Notes: generated by a model from the sequence alone, not told the origin. A stretch of DNA of 7,632 bases from Microcoleaceae cyanobacterium UBA9251 (GCA_003542015.1 DPLL01000093.1:1-7632); one strand, 5' to 3'. Positions 1 to 7,100 are shown, numbered from the stretch's first letter. Program-made: numbers and translations.

Positions 1-121
1 GGGCACCGCTCCGCTCAGGGAGCAATGACCTTCTTCGCCTTGGCGACTGCTATACATTGTCGGCAAAATACTTCACCCCGGAGTCTAGAAAAAGCTTGAG
101 ATTATTTGTTGGAGATGTCTA
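1..121. other. Intergenic 3' flank of kaiC with small inverted repeats
   Basis: No gene is visible between the window edge and the kaiC stop codon. Two small inverted repeats can be read: GCTCC (8-12) with GGAGC (19-23) around a 6-base loop, and TCGCC-TT-GGCGA at 35-46. On the minus strand, downstream of kaiC, neither is followed by a T-run. A T-run does occur (complement of about 90-95) but has no stem before it. I therefore see no convincing intrinsic terminator for kaiC here. Confidence 0.5.
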
Positions 122-1711
122 TTAAATATTGTCATCGTCATTGTCTTGACCTTGCACACCCTTCAGAATCCGCGATAACTCGCTCTTCTCATTAACCGTA
201 ATCCGAGTCGGACAACCGCTGATAATCCGTTCGTAACTGCGGAAAGAATCCCGAATTACCGGCCCGTCATCAGTAATAGTGTATTCCCGAATTCCCTTGT
301 CGTGCCAGGAACCGCGCATCTTAAACACATTAATTGCCCGCGACATTTCCCCTCGAATTTCCACATACTGAAGCATGATGATCGTGTCAGTAATCGTAGA
401 AATATGGGAATCCGTAATCGAATTAGAACCCATAAACTGATCGCTTGTATTCGTGAAAAAGCCTGTAATTTCCTCCTGCTTGGCGAAAGCAGTCACCCCG
501 ATCACAAATTGCCGGAATGAATTATTGCTAACTCCCCGTTCTAAAGCTGAAAGGGAATCGATCGCAATTCGAGACGGTTTAAAATCAGCAATTTCTGATT
601 TAATATTTTGCAAATGGTCTTCCAAACCAGCAGATTCCGGGTAATTACAAAGAATTTTTAACAAACCTTTATGTTCCATTTCCTCAAAATCAATGCCCCA
701 AGAATAAGCATTGCGGAACAACTGCGCCCGCGACTCTTCATAAGCAAACAGCATGGCTCGATCGCCATTCATGCAAGCATTCTCCAAAAACTTGCTTACC
801 AACAGAGTTTTGCCAGTTCCCGTCGCACCGGTAGCCAAAATAATCGAGTCCTTAAAGAAACCGCCGCCACACATTTCGTCGAGAGTTTTGTCCCCGGACG
901 AAACCCGAACATTAGAAGATCTTTGAGTCAATCGCATCGCCCCCAAGGGAAAAATATTAATCCCGTCATTAGTAATGGTAAAAGGATACTCACCTTTCAT
1001 GTGAGTTGTACCTCGCAACTTCAAAATTTCCAGAGTCCGGCGGCGGCGTTCTCCTTCCAAAACGTTGCGAACAATCACCACGTTGTCCGACACAAACTCC
1101 TCCACTCCAAACCGGGCCACCGGGCCGTATTCTTCCACCCGTTCGGTAGTCATGACTGTAGTTGCTCCTACTTGTTTGAGGCGAGCAACTAAACGAAAAA
1201 TCTCTCGTCGCACCACCGATGCAGCGTCGTACTGCTGAAATACTGCCGTCACCGAATCAATAGAAACCCGCTTTGCTTTGTACTTGCGAATTGCGTATTG
1301 AATTCGTTCGATCAGGGCTGATAAATCAAAATTTCCCACGATATCCTGACCTTCTGGATCGGGGGAAGCGTCTAAAATAAACAGCTTACCTTCATCAATT
1401 AACTTGGTTAAATCCCAGCCGAAACTACAAGCATTTTTAATAATATCTGTTGGAGATTCTTCAAAAGTTACGAAGACTCCAGCTTCGTCAAAATGGGTGA
1501 TTCCGTTGTAGAGAAATTGTACGGCAAATAAGGTTTTTCCCGTTCCCGACGTGCCACTGACTAGGGTAGTTCTGCCGATCGGCATCCCGCCATGACTGAT
1601 GTCGTCAAAGCCCTCTATCATGGTGCGAATTTTTTGAACTCCGGCCCTTACCATTCCTTCTGGTTGCACCGTTTGACTAATTTCATTCATGTCGATTTTT
1701 ATCGTTGTCAT
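122..1711 (-). CDS. kaiC: Circadian clock protein KaiC (double-domain ATPase, autokinase/autophosphatase)
   Basis: KaiC is the hexameric core of the cyanobacterial clock. Its CI domain hydrolyses ATP and its CII domain phosphorylates and dephosphorylates itself under control of KaiA and KaiB. The 529-residue product has two RecA-like halves. CI has the Walker A GTSGTGKT (53-60) and the catalytic Glu pair in TFEES (84-85). CII has the Walker A GATGTGKT (295-302) and a Glu pair in YEES (325-326). The phosphorylation sites are Ser438 and Thr439 in SHISTITDT, with Thr433 nearby; they match S431, T432 and T426 of Synechococcus elongatus with an offset of 7. The KaiA-binding C-terminal segment (ERIISG, from 494) is present, followed by an acidic tail. 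The ATG start at 1711 gives a length close to the usual 519; in-frame ATGs at residues 8 and 20 are alternatives, and no clear Shine-Dalgarno helps to choose. Phe409 replaces the reference Tyr402. kaiB lies about 610 bp upstream, beyond a tnpB remnant. Confidence 0.99.
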   Translation of the reverse strand: MTTIKIDMNEISQTVQPEGMVRAGVQKIRTMIEGFDDISHGGMPIGRTTLVSGTSGTGKTLFAVQFLYNGITHFDEAGVFVTFEESPTDIIKNACSFGWDLTKLIDEGKLFILDASPDPEGQDIVGNFDLSALIERIQYAIRKYKAKRVSIDSVTAVFQQYDAASVVRREIFRLVARLKQVGATTVMTTERVEEYGPVARFGVEEFVSDNVVIVRNVLEGERRRRTLEILKLRGTTHMKGEYPFTITNDGINIFPLGAMRLTQRSSNVRVSSGDKTLDEMCGGGFFKDSIILATGATGTGKTLLVSKFLENACMNGDRAMLFAYEESRAQLFRNAYSWGIDFEEMEHKGLLKILCNYPESAGLEDHLQNIKSEIADFKPSRIAIDSLSALERGVSNNSFRQFVIGVTAFAKQEEITGFFTNTSDQFMGSNSITDSHISTITDTIIMLQYVEIRGEMSRAINVFKMRGSWHDKGIREYTITDDGPVIRDSFRSYERIISGCPTRITVNEKSELSRILKGVQGQDNDDDNI

Positions 1712-1790
1712 TATTCTTTATTTGTCCGTCATTAACCGCCGATCGTTGATTACTGCCTTCAGATAACTGCTGACTAATGACTGTCACCTT

Positions 1791-1796
1791 ATTATA
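1791..1796 (-). promoter_or_regulatory. Candidate -10 box for kaiC
   Basis: The minus strand reads TATAAT here, within the A/T-rich stretch AGAATATAATAAGG. It lies about 80 bases upstream of the kaiC start and just outside the inserted element. No good -35 hexamer is present at 16-18 bases; the expected place falls in the element's end hairpin. It could give kaiC a transcript independent of kaiB, but this rests on one six-base match. Confidence 0.3.
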
Positions 1797-1806
1797 TTCT
1801 AAGCAA

Positions 1807-1828
1807 CTCAGCACGCTTTGTGACTGAG
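1807..1828. repeat. Hairpin repeat copy 1 (right-end side of the tnpB element)
   Basis: The arms CTCAG-CAC and GTG-A-CTGAG can form an 8-bp stem with one bulged base and a 5-base loop. Copy 2 at 2276-2297 matches at 21 of 22 positions; the difference is G versus T at the ninth base. On the minus strand it begins 2 bases after the tnpB stop codon, where the right end of such an element is expected. Confidence 0.85.
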
Positions 1829-1830
1829 CT

Positions 1831-2181
1831 TCAGCCCCGATCGAACGTACCACCGAACAAAGCCAATTGACCTTGTAGTTGGCACGTCATCCCCGGACTT
1901 TCGGGCTGGCTTACGGACAACCCCAAAGCAGCAATATTTTTAGCCGCATTGATATCAGCATCATGTTCAAATCCGCAGTACCCACACTTGAACTTCTTCC
2001 CGTTGCGATCGCTCTTCCCTTTGACCAGGTGATGCAACTTGGTCCTGTTCCATTGTTTGGCCTCTTTTGCAACGTCAATAATCTGATTGCAAGCGTCAGC
2101 AAACCGCTCAAGAGTAATGTCAATATCTTGACGCAACTCTTTAGGAACTTGAAGCTTGCATTTGACAGATATGGTCTGCAT
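1831..2181 (-). pseudogene. tnpB: Internally deleted TnpB (IS605 OrfB family, RNA-guided nuclease) remnant
   Basis: The open frame is 116 codons, against about 400 for intact TnpB proteins of this type. Residues 1-52 resemble the TnpB N-terminus (VKCKLQVP, ERFADACNQII, then WNRTKLHH). From about residue 53 the protein jumps straight to the C-terminus: KGKSDRNGKKFKCGYCGFEHD, then DADINAAKNI and SQPESPGMTC. The last CxxC of the zinc ribbon (66-69) and the final RuvC-type Asp region (74-83) remain. The first CxxC and the RuvC segments carrying the first Asp and the Glu are gone, so nuclease activity is not expected. The deletion is in frame, with its junction near residues 50-56 (about 2014-2034). 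The start is the ATG at 2181, preceded by an A/T-rich stretch. I rate it a pseudogene, though a short peptide could still be made. Confidence 0.88.
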
Positions 2182-2203
2182 CTAAGGCTAATAAAAACTG
2201 ATC

Positions 2204-2216
2204 TACAATTATTGTA
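2204..2216. repeat. 13-bp palindrome upstream of the tnpB remnant
   Basis: TACAAT-T-ATTGTA is a perfect inverted repeat around one central base, 22 bases upstream of the tnpB ATG. On the minus strand it contains TACAAT, a plausible -10 sequence. It may be part of the old tnpB promoter or an operator; nothing else in the sequence decides this. Confidence 0.45.
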
Positions 2217-2275
2217 CAACAAACGAGCTCCCTTTGAAAGAGTTAGGCGAATCAAGTCGCTAGCAAGTTTTTACT

Positions 2276-2297
2276 CTCAGCACTCTTTGTGACTGAG
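2276..2297. repeat. Hairpin repeat copy 2 (left-end side of the tnpB element)
   Basis: This is the near-exact direct copy of 1807-1828, with arms CTCAG-CAC and GTG-A-CTGAG. It lies between the kaiB stop codon and the tnpB remnant. On the minus strand it is followed by AGTAAAAAC rather than a T-run, so it is unlikely to be an intrinsic terminator for kaiB, although it would form a structure in a kaiB-kaiC read-through transcript. Confidence 0.85.
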
Positions 2298-2320
2298 TTT
2301 CCAAACGTATCAGGAGCTTC

Positions 2321-2635
2321 TTATGAGTTCATGTCTTCTTCGCGAAGTTCTTCGTAGAGCAAGTCTAACCCGATCAGAACTTTTTCTCGATCGGACAAAT
2401 CGCCAATAATTTTTCGCACCGGTGGCGGCAGGATTTTCGCCAGCGTCGGGGTTGCCAAAATTTTGTCTTCTTCTGCTAGCTGAGGATTTTTGAGAACGTC
2501 TATGACTTTCAGCGCGTAGACTCCTTGAAACTCTTGTTCGAGGATGTCCTTAAGGGTTTTCAAAGCTCGCACTGAGTTGGGAGTATTGCCCGCAACATAA
2601 AGCTTGAGAACGTAGGTTTTCTTCAAAGGAGTCAT
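2321..2635 (-). CDS. kaiB: Circadian clock protein KaiB (fold-switching thioredoxin-like protein)
   Basis: KaiB binds the CI ring of phosphorylated KaiC and sequesters KaiA, starting the dephosphorylation phase. In its KaiC-bound form it also displaces SasA and recruits CikA. The 104-residue product has the usual length (about 102-108) and is very close to known KaiB: YVLKLYVAGNTPNSVRALK (8-26), VYALKVIDVLKNPQLAEEDK (39-58), and ILATPTLAKILPPP (59-72). Pro63 and Pro70-72 and the fold-switch region with Gly89 and Asp91 are kept. The ATG at 2635 aligns with other KaiB starts; no Shine-Dalgarno is visible, which is common in cyanobacteria. kaiA lies 153 bp upstream on the same strand. kaiC lies downstream but is displaced by the inserted tnpB element. 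Confidence 0.99.
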   Translation of the reverse strand: MTPLKKTYVLKLYVAGNTPNSVRALKTLKDILEQEFQGVYALKVIDVLKNPQLAEEDKILATPTLAKILPPPVRKIIGDLSDREKVLIGLDLLYEELREEDMNS

Positions 2636-2788
2636 GAATTTTTTGTCAACTTTCAGTGTTAGTTGTTAGATGTTAGTTGTAGTTGTTATTTGTCTCAAAT
2701 CCGCTGTTCTTTCTTATTTTATAAGATTTTCGATCTTCTACTTTCTCCCTTCTCCCTGATTCTTTGTTACATTAGCAGCGAATACCTT
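2636..2788. other. kaiA-kaiB intergenic region with an 18-bp direct repeat
   Basis: Two copies of a pyrimidine-rich 18-mer lie at 2735-2752 and 2786-2803 and differ at one position; the second overlaps the kaiA stop codon. A minor inverted repeat (AAGAT at 2723-2727, ATCTT at 2733-2737) is next to a minus-strand TATAAA (about 2717-2722), a weak candidate -10 for kaiB. Near kaiB there is a degenerate GTTAGTTGT-type repeat (about 2658-2690), which recurs past 7517. No terminator is evident between kaiA and kaiB. Confidence 0.5.
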
Positions 2789-3724
2789 CTACTTTCTACC
2801 TTCAGATGCCTCTTTCGGGATTGAGCGACGATACATCTCGCACAGATGAGCGATCGCGTCAATCAGAGTCAAGCGGTAATCCAGCAATATTTCTTCGCTG
2901 CGCCCTTCTAATTTTAGCTGTTTGGCAAACTCGTCCATCAATTCCATATGAATTTCCACAATTTGAGTCACCGGAACGTCAGCAAAAAAAGCCAAATTTA
3001 CAAATTCATCTATTTGATTATTTACCGCTGCGTCTTGAGAAAAATAATTCAAAACTATCAGACGATAAATTAACTTTAATTGCTCCAAAAACTTCTGTTT
3101 TTCTGCCTGAGACAGATTCCGCAAGAAATTCTGGGAATTTCTCTTATAATACACGCCTAAGTATCCTAATCGCTCCCGTAATTTTTCAGCAAGCCGGCGC
3201 TGCTGTCGCTGGAGCAAACTTTGAGCTGTCAATTCAGCCGTCGCACCAGCGCTTGCAGACTGATCGTTTAAAGGAACCGGAGTCGAAAGTTTCAGAAATT
3301 GGGCGATCGCCCGATCGATACCGGCGCCAATTTCTCTCGCCCGATCAATTGACAAATGCACCTCCGCAGCGTGGTAAAAAAAAGAACAACTTTGCTGTTG
3401 ACTCTTCTCCTGCGTACTACCCAGGGCTTCCAAGTGATCTGAAGGTGACTCTTCTTGTCTGGCATCCTCTCCGGGCTGCGGTGAAAAAATCACAGCCGGC
3501 AAAAAGATCGATCTATCCTTTAGCTTACCAGTCAGCGATCGCAAATCCCCATCGACTTCCAAAACCAAACAATCGAGGTGATAATTGTGCTTCAGGAATC
3601 CAAACAGCTCGATCGCCGACTTAATCTGCGTCAAAACATAGCGATCGCCACTCAAATGCTCGATCGCAGAGCCTGCGAGTTCCTCAGACTTGACAAAAAT
3701 ACATACAGACAGTTGGGGAAGCAA
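2789..3724 (-). CDS. kaiA: Circadian clock protein KaiA (pseudo-receiver plus KaiC-activating domain)
   Basis: KaiA dimers bind the C-terminal tail of KaiC and stimulate its autophosphorylation; KaiB in complex with KaiC later captures KaiA. The product read from the TTG at 3724 has 311 residues (284 in S. elongatus). Residues 1 to about 145 form the N-terminal pseudo-receiver (LSVCIFVKSEE, LDCLVLEVD). It carries an extra polar stretch at about 86-112 that is absent from the reference. Residues about 166-304 are the conserved helical dimer/KaiC-binding domain, with ERLGYLGVYYKR (184-195), NLAFFADVPVTQIVEIHMEL (243-262) and LLDYRLTLIDAIAHLCEMYR (280-299). The TTG aligns with the S. elongatus start (MLSQI versus LLPQL) but has no ribosome site. 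A strong AAAGGAG lies 57 bases upstream, 9 bases before an in-frame CTG at 3772, which would add 16 residues. The last residues (EGRK and the stop) fall in a short repeat. Confidence 0.97.
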   Translation of the reverse strand: MLPQLSVCIFVKSEELAGSAIEHLSGDRYVLTQIKSAIELFGFLKHNYHLDCLVLEVDGDLRSLTGKLKDRSIFLPAVIFSPQPGEDARQEESPSDHLEALGSTQEKSQQQSCSFFYHAAEVHLSIDRAREIGAGIDRAIAQFLKLSTPVPLNDQSASAGATAELTAQSLLQRQQRRLAEKLRERLGYLGVYYKRNSQNFLRNLSQAEKQKFLEQLKLIYRLIVLNYFSQDAAVNNQIDEFVNLAFFADVPVTQIVEIHMELMDEFAKQLKLEGRSEEILLDYRLTLIDAIAHLCEMYRRSIPKEASEGRK

Positions 3725-3781
3725 AGCTGTAGGTGAAACACCGAAGTTGTCCGAAAGTGCTGGATGGCTCAGAGTTGATAT

Positions 3782-3788
3782 CTCCTTT
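3782..3788 (-). promoter_or_regulatory. Strong Shine-Dalgarno sequence upstream of kaiA
   Basis: The minus strand reads AAAGGAG. No ATG, GTG or TTG in any frame follows at 5-13 bases. The only in-frame initiator-like codon is a CTG (3770-3772) after 9 bases; the frame is open from there into KaiA and closed by a TAG at 3794-3796. The TTG at 3724 is too far away to use this site. The site therefore argues for a longer KaiA starting at a rare codon, or for a mutated or misread ATG. Confidence 0.5.
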
Positions 3789-4016
3789 ACAAACTACTTA
3801 ACATTTTAACAATCATCTAAACATTTATTGTAACCAATCTTAACCACAAAATCAGTGCTCACCCGATCGCAGAGGGATCATGAAACTGTACTGCTGTGTT
3901 CCTGCGTCAAGCCGCGCGAGCCTGATTTCTGCAATTAAGCTTAAGCCTTAAAATCATTGCTAGTCGCCTCAAATCATAGGTAGGCATCGGACTCGCCGAC
4001 TTCGGTGCAGCAAAAA

Positions 4017-4027
4017 GCCCCAGGGGC
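4017..4027 (-). terminator. Weak terminator-like hairpin followed by a T-run (minus strand)
   Basis: On the minus strand a GCCC/GGGC stem with a 3-base loop is followed directly by TTTTT. The shape is that of an intrinsic terminator, but the stem is only about 4 bp. No minus-strand gene lies upstream, so its role is doubtful. It could limit antisense transcription leaving the kinase gene towards kaiA. Confidence 0.25.
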
Positions 4028-4081
4028 GGACTGATATAAAACAATTAGATACAAAAAATCTGCTGCTACTTTGGGTCTCAA

Positions 4082-4117
4082 ATCTCTTTGATCATCTCTT
4101 TGATAATCTCTTTGATA
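4082..4117 (+). repeat. Three 12-bp tandem repeats upstream of the kinase gene
   Basis: The unit ATCTCTTTGATM occurs three times in a row; the only difference is the last base of unit 1 (C instead of A). Each unit contains TTGATA or TTGATC, which resembles a -35 hexamer, and the last runs into TTTGATAAAATAC. The repeat ends 39 bases before the ATG of the kinase gene. Exact head-to-tail units one helical turn or so apart suit a binding site for a regulator, or a site of slippage. Confidence 0.85.
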
Positions 4118-4156
4118 AAATACTACTGCTCTTTTGAGCAGACTCTCAGGTTCGTT

Positions 4157-7100
4157 ATGCCACTCACCAACCCTAGTCTCAAAAATTTTCTGGAACCAGT
4201 GCCGCTCGTGCCTCACACAGCGAAGCTAGCAGCGCTGCGGTCAATTTTCCGATCCTGCAACTGCGATCGCGTCGCAGTAGTCAACGAACAGCTACAGCCC
4301 CTGGGATTAGTCTACCTCCGCAGTCTGATGCCACTAGCCGATCGATCCAGGGAATGGGAGCAACGGCTGTCAGAAATCACCCCCGCCACACTCGCTCCCC
4401 TGAGTTCGGTATCAGCAGATCAGAGCGTCAGCGAATTCTGGCAGTACCTACAAACCGGGGAAATTAACACAAAAACCGCAAACCCCCAAAAAAATAAAAT
4501 ACTTTTGCCCGACAGTACCAGCCTTGGCCCGGCGGGAAGCATAGAAGGCCCTCTAGCCCTGACAAATTCCGACGGTCAATTTTTGGGATTGCTAGACAGC
4601 CTGAGCCTGCTGAAATTCGTAGCAGTTAACACCAGCTCGATCGTCCGCGAAAGAGCAACAGACTACAGCCTCACAGATCCACCAACAGCAGTCAGAGAAA
4701 TCGAATCAAAGCCGATACAGGCAGCCAGCGAAACCGCCCTAGAAGCTCAAGTGCGCTTTCTAGAAGCAGGATTGAAACCCTCCGAACACCTCAACTCCCT
4801 CGTCCAACTCCTCGAAAAACTGCCCCTACCCCTGAGATTGCAAACCCCCACCGGGCAAATAGTCAGCCAAAACGCAGCGTGGCGGATTTTACTGGGAGCA
4901 GGGCCACAACCAGTCCCCGAACCAGCAGCAAATCTCGGCACACCCTCGCCCAGTCAACCCGGCCCAGTAAAAACCGAATACAACAGTGTAAACACCAAAG
5001 CCCTCACCCAAGAGTGCCGGAGTCTAGTAGGAGCAGCCAAAGCACCCGATCGCGATGCTACTCGCGATGCTACCGCAGCCACCAGTTGCCCCCTACCCCT
5101 GTACGCCGCCGCCTCTCCCTCAACCTTAACCACTCCAGCTTGGTGTCCGATCGCAGGCAAACCAGACACATACATTTGCGAATGCCCCGTACAAAAAGGT
5201 CAAGAACGAATCTGGCAATTTATCAAACAGCCACTCTCAGAAAACCTAATTTTAGTAATGGGACAAGATGTCACCGAAGAACATTTAGTCGCCAAAGAAC
5301 TAGCAGCTAAAAATACAGATTTAATCCATCTCAACCGACTGAAAGACGAATTTTTATCCTGTATCAGCCACGAACTCAAAACCCCGCTCACTGCCATCCT
5401 AGGTTTGTCCAGCCTTCTCAAAGACAAATTGATCGGAGAACTAAACGATCGCCAAACTCGCTACGCCAAACTAATCCATCAAAGCGGGCGGCACTTGATG
5501 ATCATAGTTAACGATATTTTAGACTTGACCAGAATGGAAACCGGGCAGCTAGAACTGATTCCCGAACCAGTCGAAATTACCAGCGCCTGCAACAAAGCCT
5601 TTGAACAAGCCAAGCAACTCCAGCAGCAAGAAGAAAAAGCACCGAACCAGTCGCAAAATCCCGCAACTTCTCCCCCAGAATCCGCTGACAAAATCGAATT
5701 TACCCTCGAAATAGAACCGGGACTAAGCCACTTAATTGCCGACGAACTACGGCTGCGGCAAATGCTAGTCAACCTCCTCTCCAACGCCCTCAAATTCACG
5801 GAAGCCCGGGGCAAAATCGGCTTGAAAGTCAATATGTGGGAAGGCTGGATCGCATTCACAGTTTGGGACACCGGCATCGGCATTCCCGCAGACAAACAGC
5901 ACCTAATCTTTCAAAAATTCCAACAGCTAGAAAGCCCCCTGACTCGCCGCTTTCAAGGAACGGGACTGGGATTGGTACTCACCCAACGATTAGCGAGGCT
6001 TCACGGCGGAGATGTTTCGTTTATTTCTTCAGAATGTCAAGGTTCTCAATTTACTCTGCTCCTGCCGCCCTCTCCTCCGGGAAACAGCAGGGAAGATGCC
6101 GCAGAATATACAGCCCTAGAGCCAGAATTATTAAAACCCAAATATCAGTACCCGATCGCCAATTCTCGCTCTCGCCTAATATTAATCGTCGAAGCAGTTC
6201 CCAAATATATCGAAGATTTAAGCAACGCACTCACAGGTTTGGGCTACCAAGTCATCGTCGCCCGTTCCGGCACCGAAGCACTCGAAAAAGCCCGCCGATT
6301 CAGTCCCGAAGCGATCTTCCTCAACCCGCTGTTGCCCCTGCTGTCAGGCTGGGATGTGCTGACGCTGCTCAAGAGCGATCCAGATACTCGATCGATACCG
6401 GCGATCGTCACAGCCACCAGAGGCGAAAAAGAACGAGCTGCTGTCAACCGAGCCGAAGGCTTTTTGAGCTTGCCGATCGAAGAACCCGCTTTGCGGTGGC
6501 TGATGGGCGACTTGATTTGCCACCCCGATGCCAAATCAGACAAAGTTAAGAGTTCTTTGACTATTTTGTGGCTCAGCCCGCAGAACAGTGCCTCTCAAGG
6601 TTCGTCTTTATTGCTCAACCCTACTTACTGCCGGATTTTAGAAGCAGATGACATCGGCCAAGCAGAACTCCTCGCCCGAATTTGGCGGCCTTCGGCGATC
6701 GTCTTGGACAGTACGAGTCAACTGCAAAACCCCTCAGCTTTTATCGAACAGTTAAGTCAGTCTCGGAGTTTGGGTTCTCTCCCTTTGGTAACTTTAGACC
6801 CCACAACTACCCAACTGGCAAATCAAGTCAAGAGACTGTCAGTATTTCCGTGTTTGGCCACCGACAGCGACAGTACCGACACCGATCGCACTCCTCTGGT
6901 AGCATCTGCTTTGTGGCAAGCTATTCAAGTAGCTGCTGGGATGAGTTGGAAGCCCAGCATTTTATTTGCCGACATTGCGACTTTACCCGACTTGCAGCGA
7001 AATCTTGGGGGGAATGGGGAGACAGCAGAAGTAGAAAATGCCGATGGTCGATCGACAAATATCGAGTTTCCCATTCCCAATTCAGAGTTTGCATATCCCA

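Larger units (their letters stand above)
1807..2297 (-). mobile_element. Decayed, non-autonomous IS200/IS605-type element (tnpB-only derivative) between kaiB and kaiC
   Basis: The block contains a tnpB with an internal deletion and is bracketed by two near-identical 22-bp imperfect hairpins in the same orientation (1807-1828 and 2276-2297, one mismatch). On the tnpB strand each stem has a single unpaired T on its 5' side. IS200/IS605 elements are known to carry subterminal imperfect palindromes, oriented alike at left and right ends and often with a bulged base, which the Y1 transposase TnpA recognises. No tnpA is present, so the copy could move only with help in trans. The exact ends are not determined, because these elements make no target duplication and I cannot assign the cleavage tetranucleotides. 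The hairpin next to kaiB lies 23 bases past the kaiB stop codon. Confidence 0.75.
3725..4156. promoter_or_regulatory. Divergent intergenic region between kaiA and the histidine kinase gene
   Basis: This 432-bp stretch holds no gene I can support. It must contain the kaiA promoter (minus) and the kinase promoter (plus). Visible elements are AAAGGAG on the minus strand (3782-3788); an A/T-rich stretch with minus-strand TACAAT (about 3828-3833) lacking a clear -35; the 10-bp palindrome TTAAGCTTAA (3935-3944); a possible wobble-containing hairpin GCATCGG...TCGGTGC (about 3983-4007); a GCCCC-A-GGGGC inverted repeat (4017-4027) followed on the minus strand by five Ts; and a 12-bp tandem repeat (4082-4117). 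No promoter can be assigned from sequence alone. Confidence 0.6.

Noticed and set aside
2276..2297. Intrinsic terminator after kaiB
   Set aside because: The hairpin is not followed by a T-run on the minus strand, and the same hairpin recurs at the other end of the element, which fits an IS end better.
2644..2649. Minus-strand TTGACA just upstream of kaiB as a -35 box
   Set aside because: It lies only 8 bases before the kaiB ATG, so transcription from it would start inside the gene.
2806..3624. 272-codon open frame on the plus strand opposite kaiA
   Set aside because: It is fully antisense to the conserved kaiA. Its protein is rich in Ser/Pro/Arg without recognisable motifs, and kaiA is beyond doubt.
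3974..4216. 80-codon minus-strand frame in the kaiA-kinase intergenic region
   Set aside because: Part of it is the 12-bp repeat read as YQRDYQRDDQRD and its start lies inside the kinase's CBS-like domain. No family resemblance and no ribosome site were seen.
5836..6549. 237-codon plus-strand frame inside the kinase gene
   Set aside because: It overlaps the HATPase and first receiver-like region in another frame. Its Arg/Ser-rich composition is typical of a shifted reading of GATCG-rich coding DNA.
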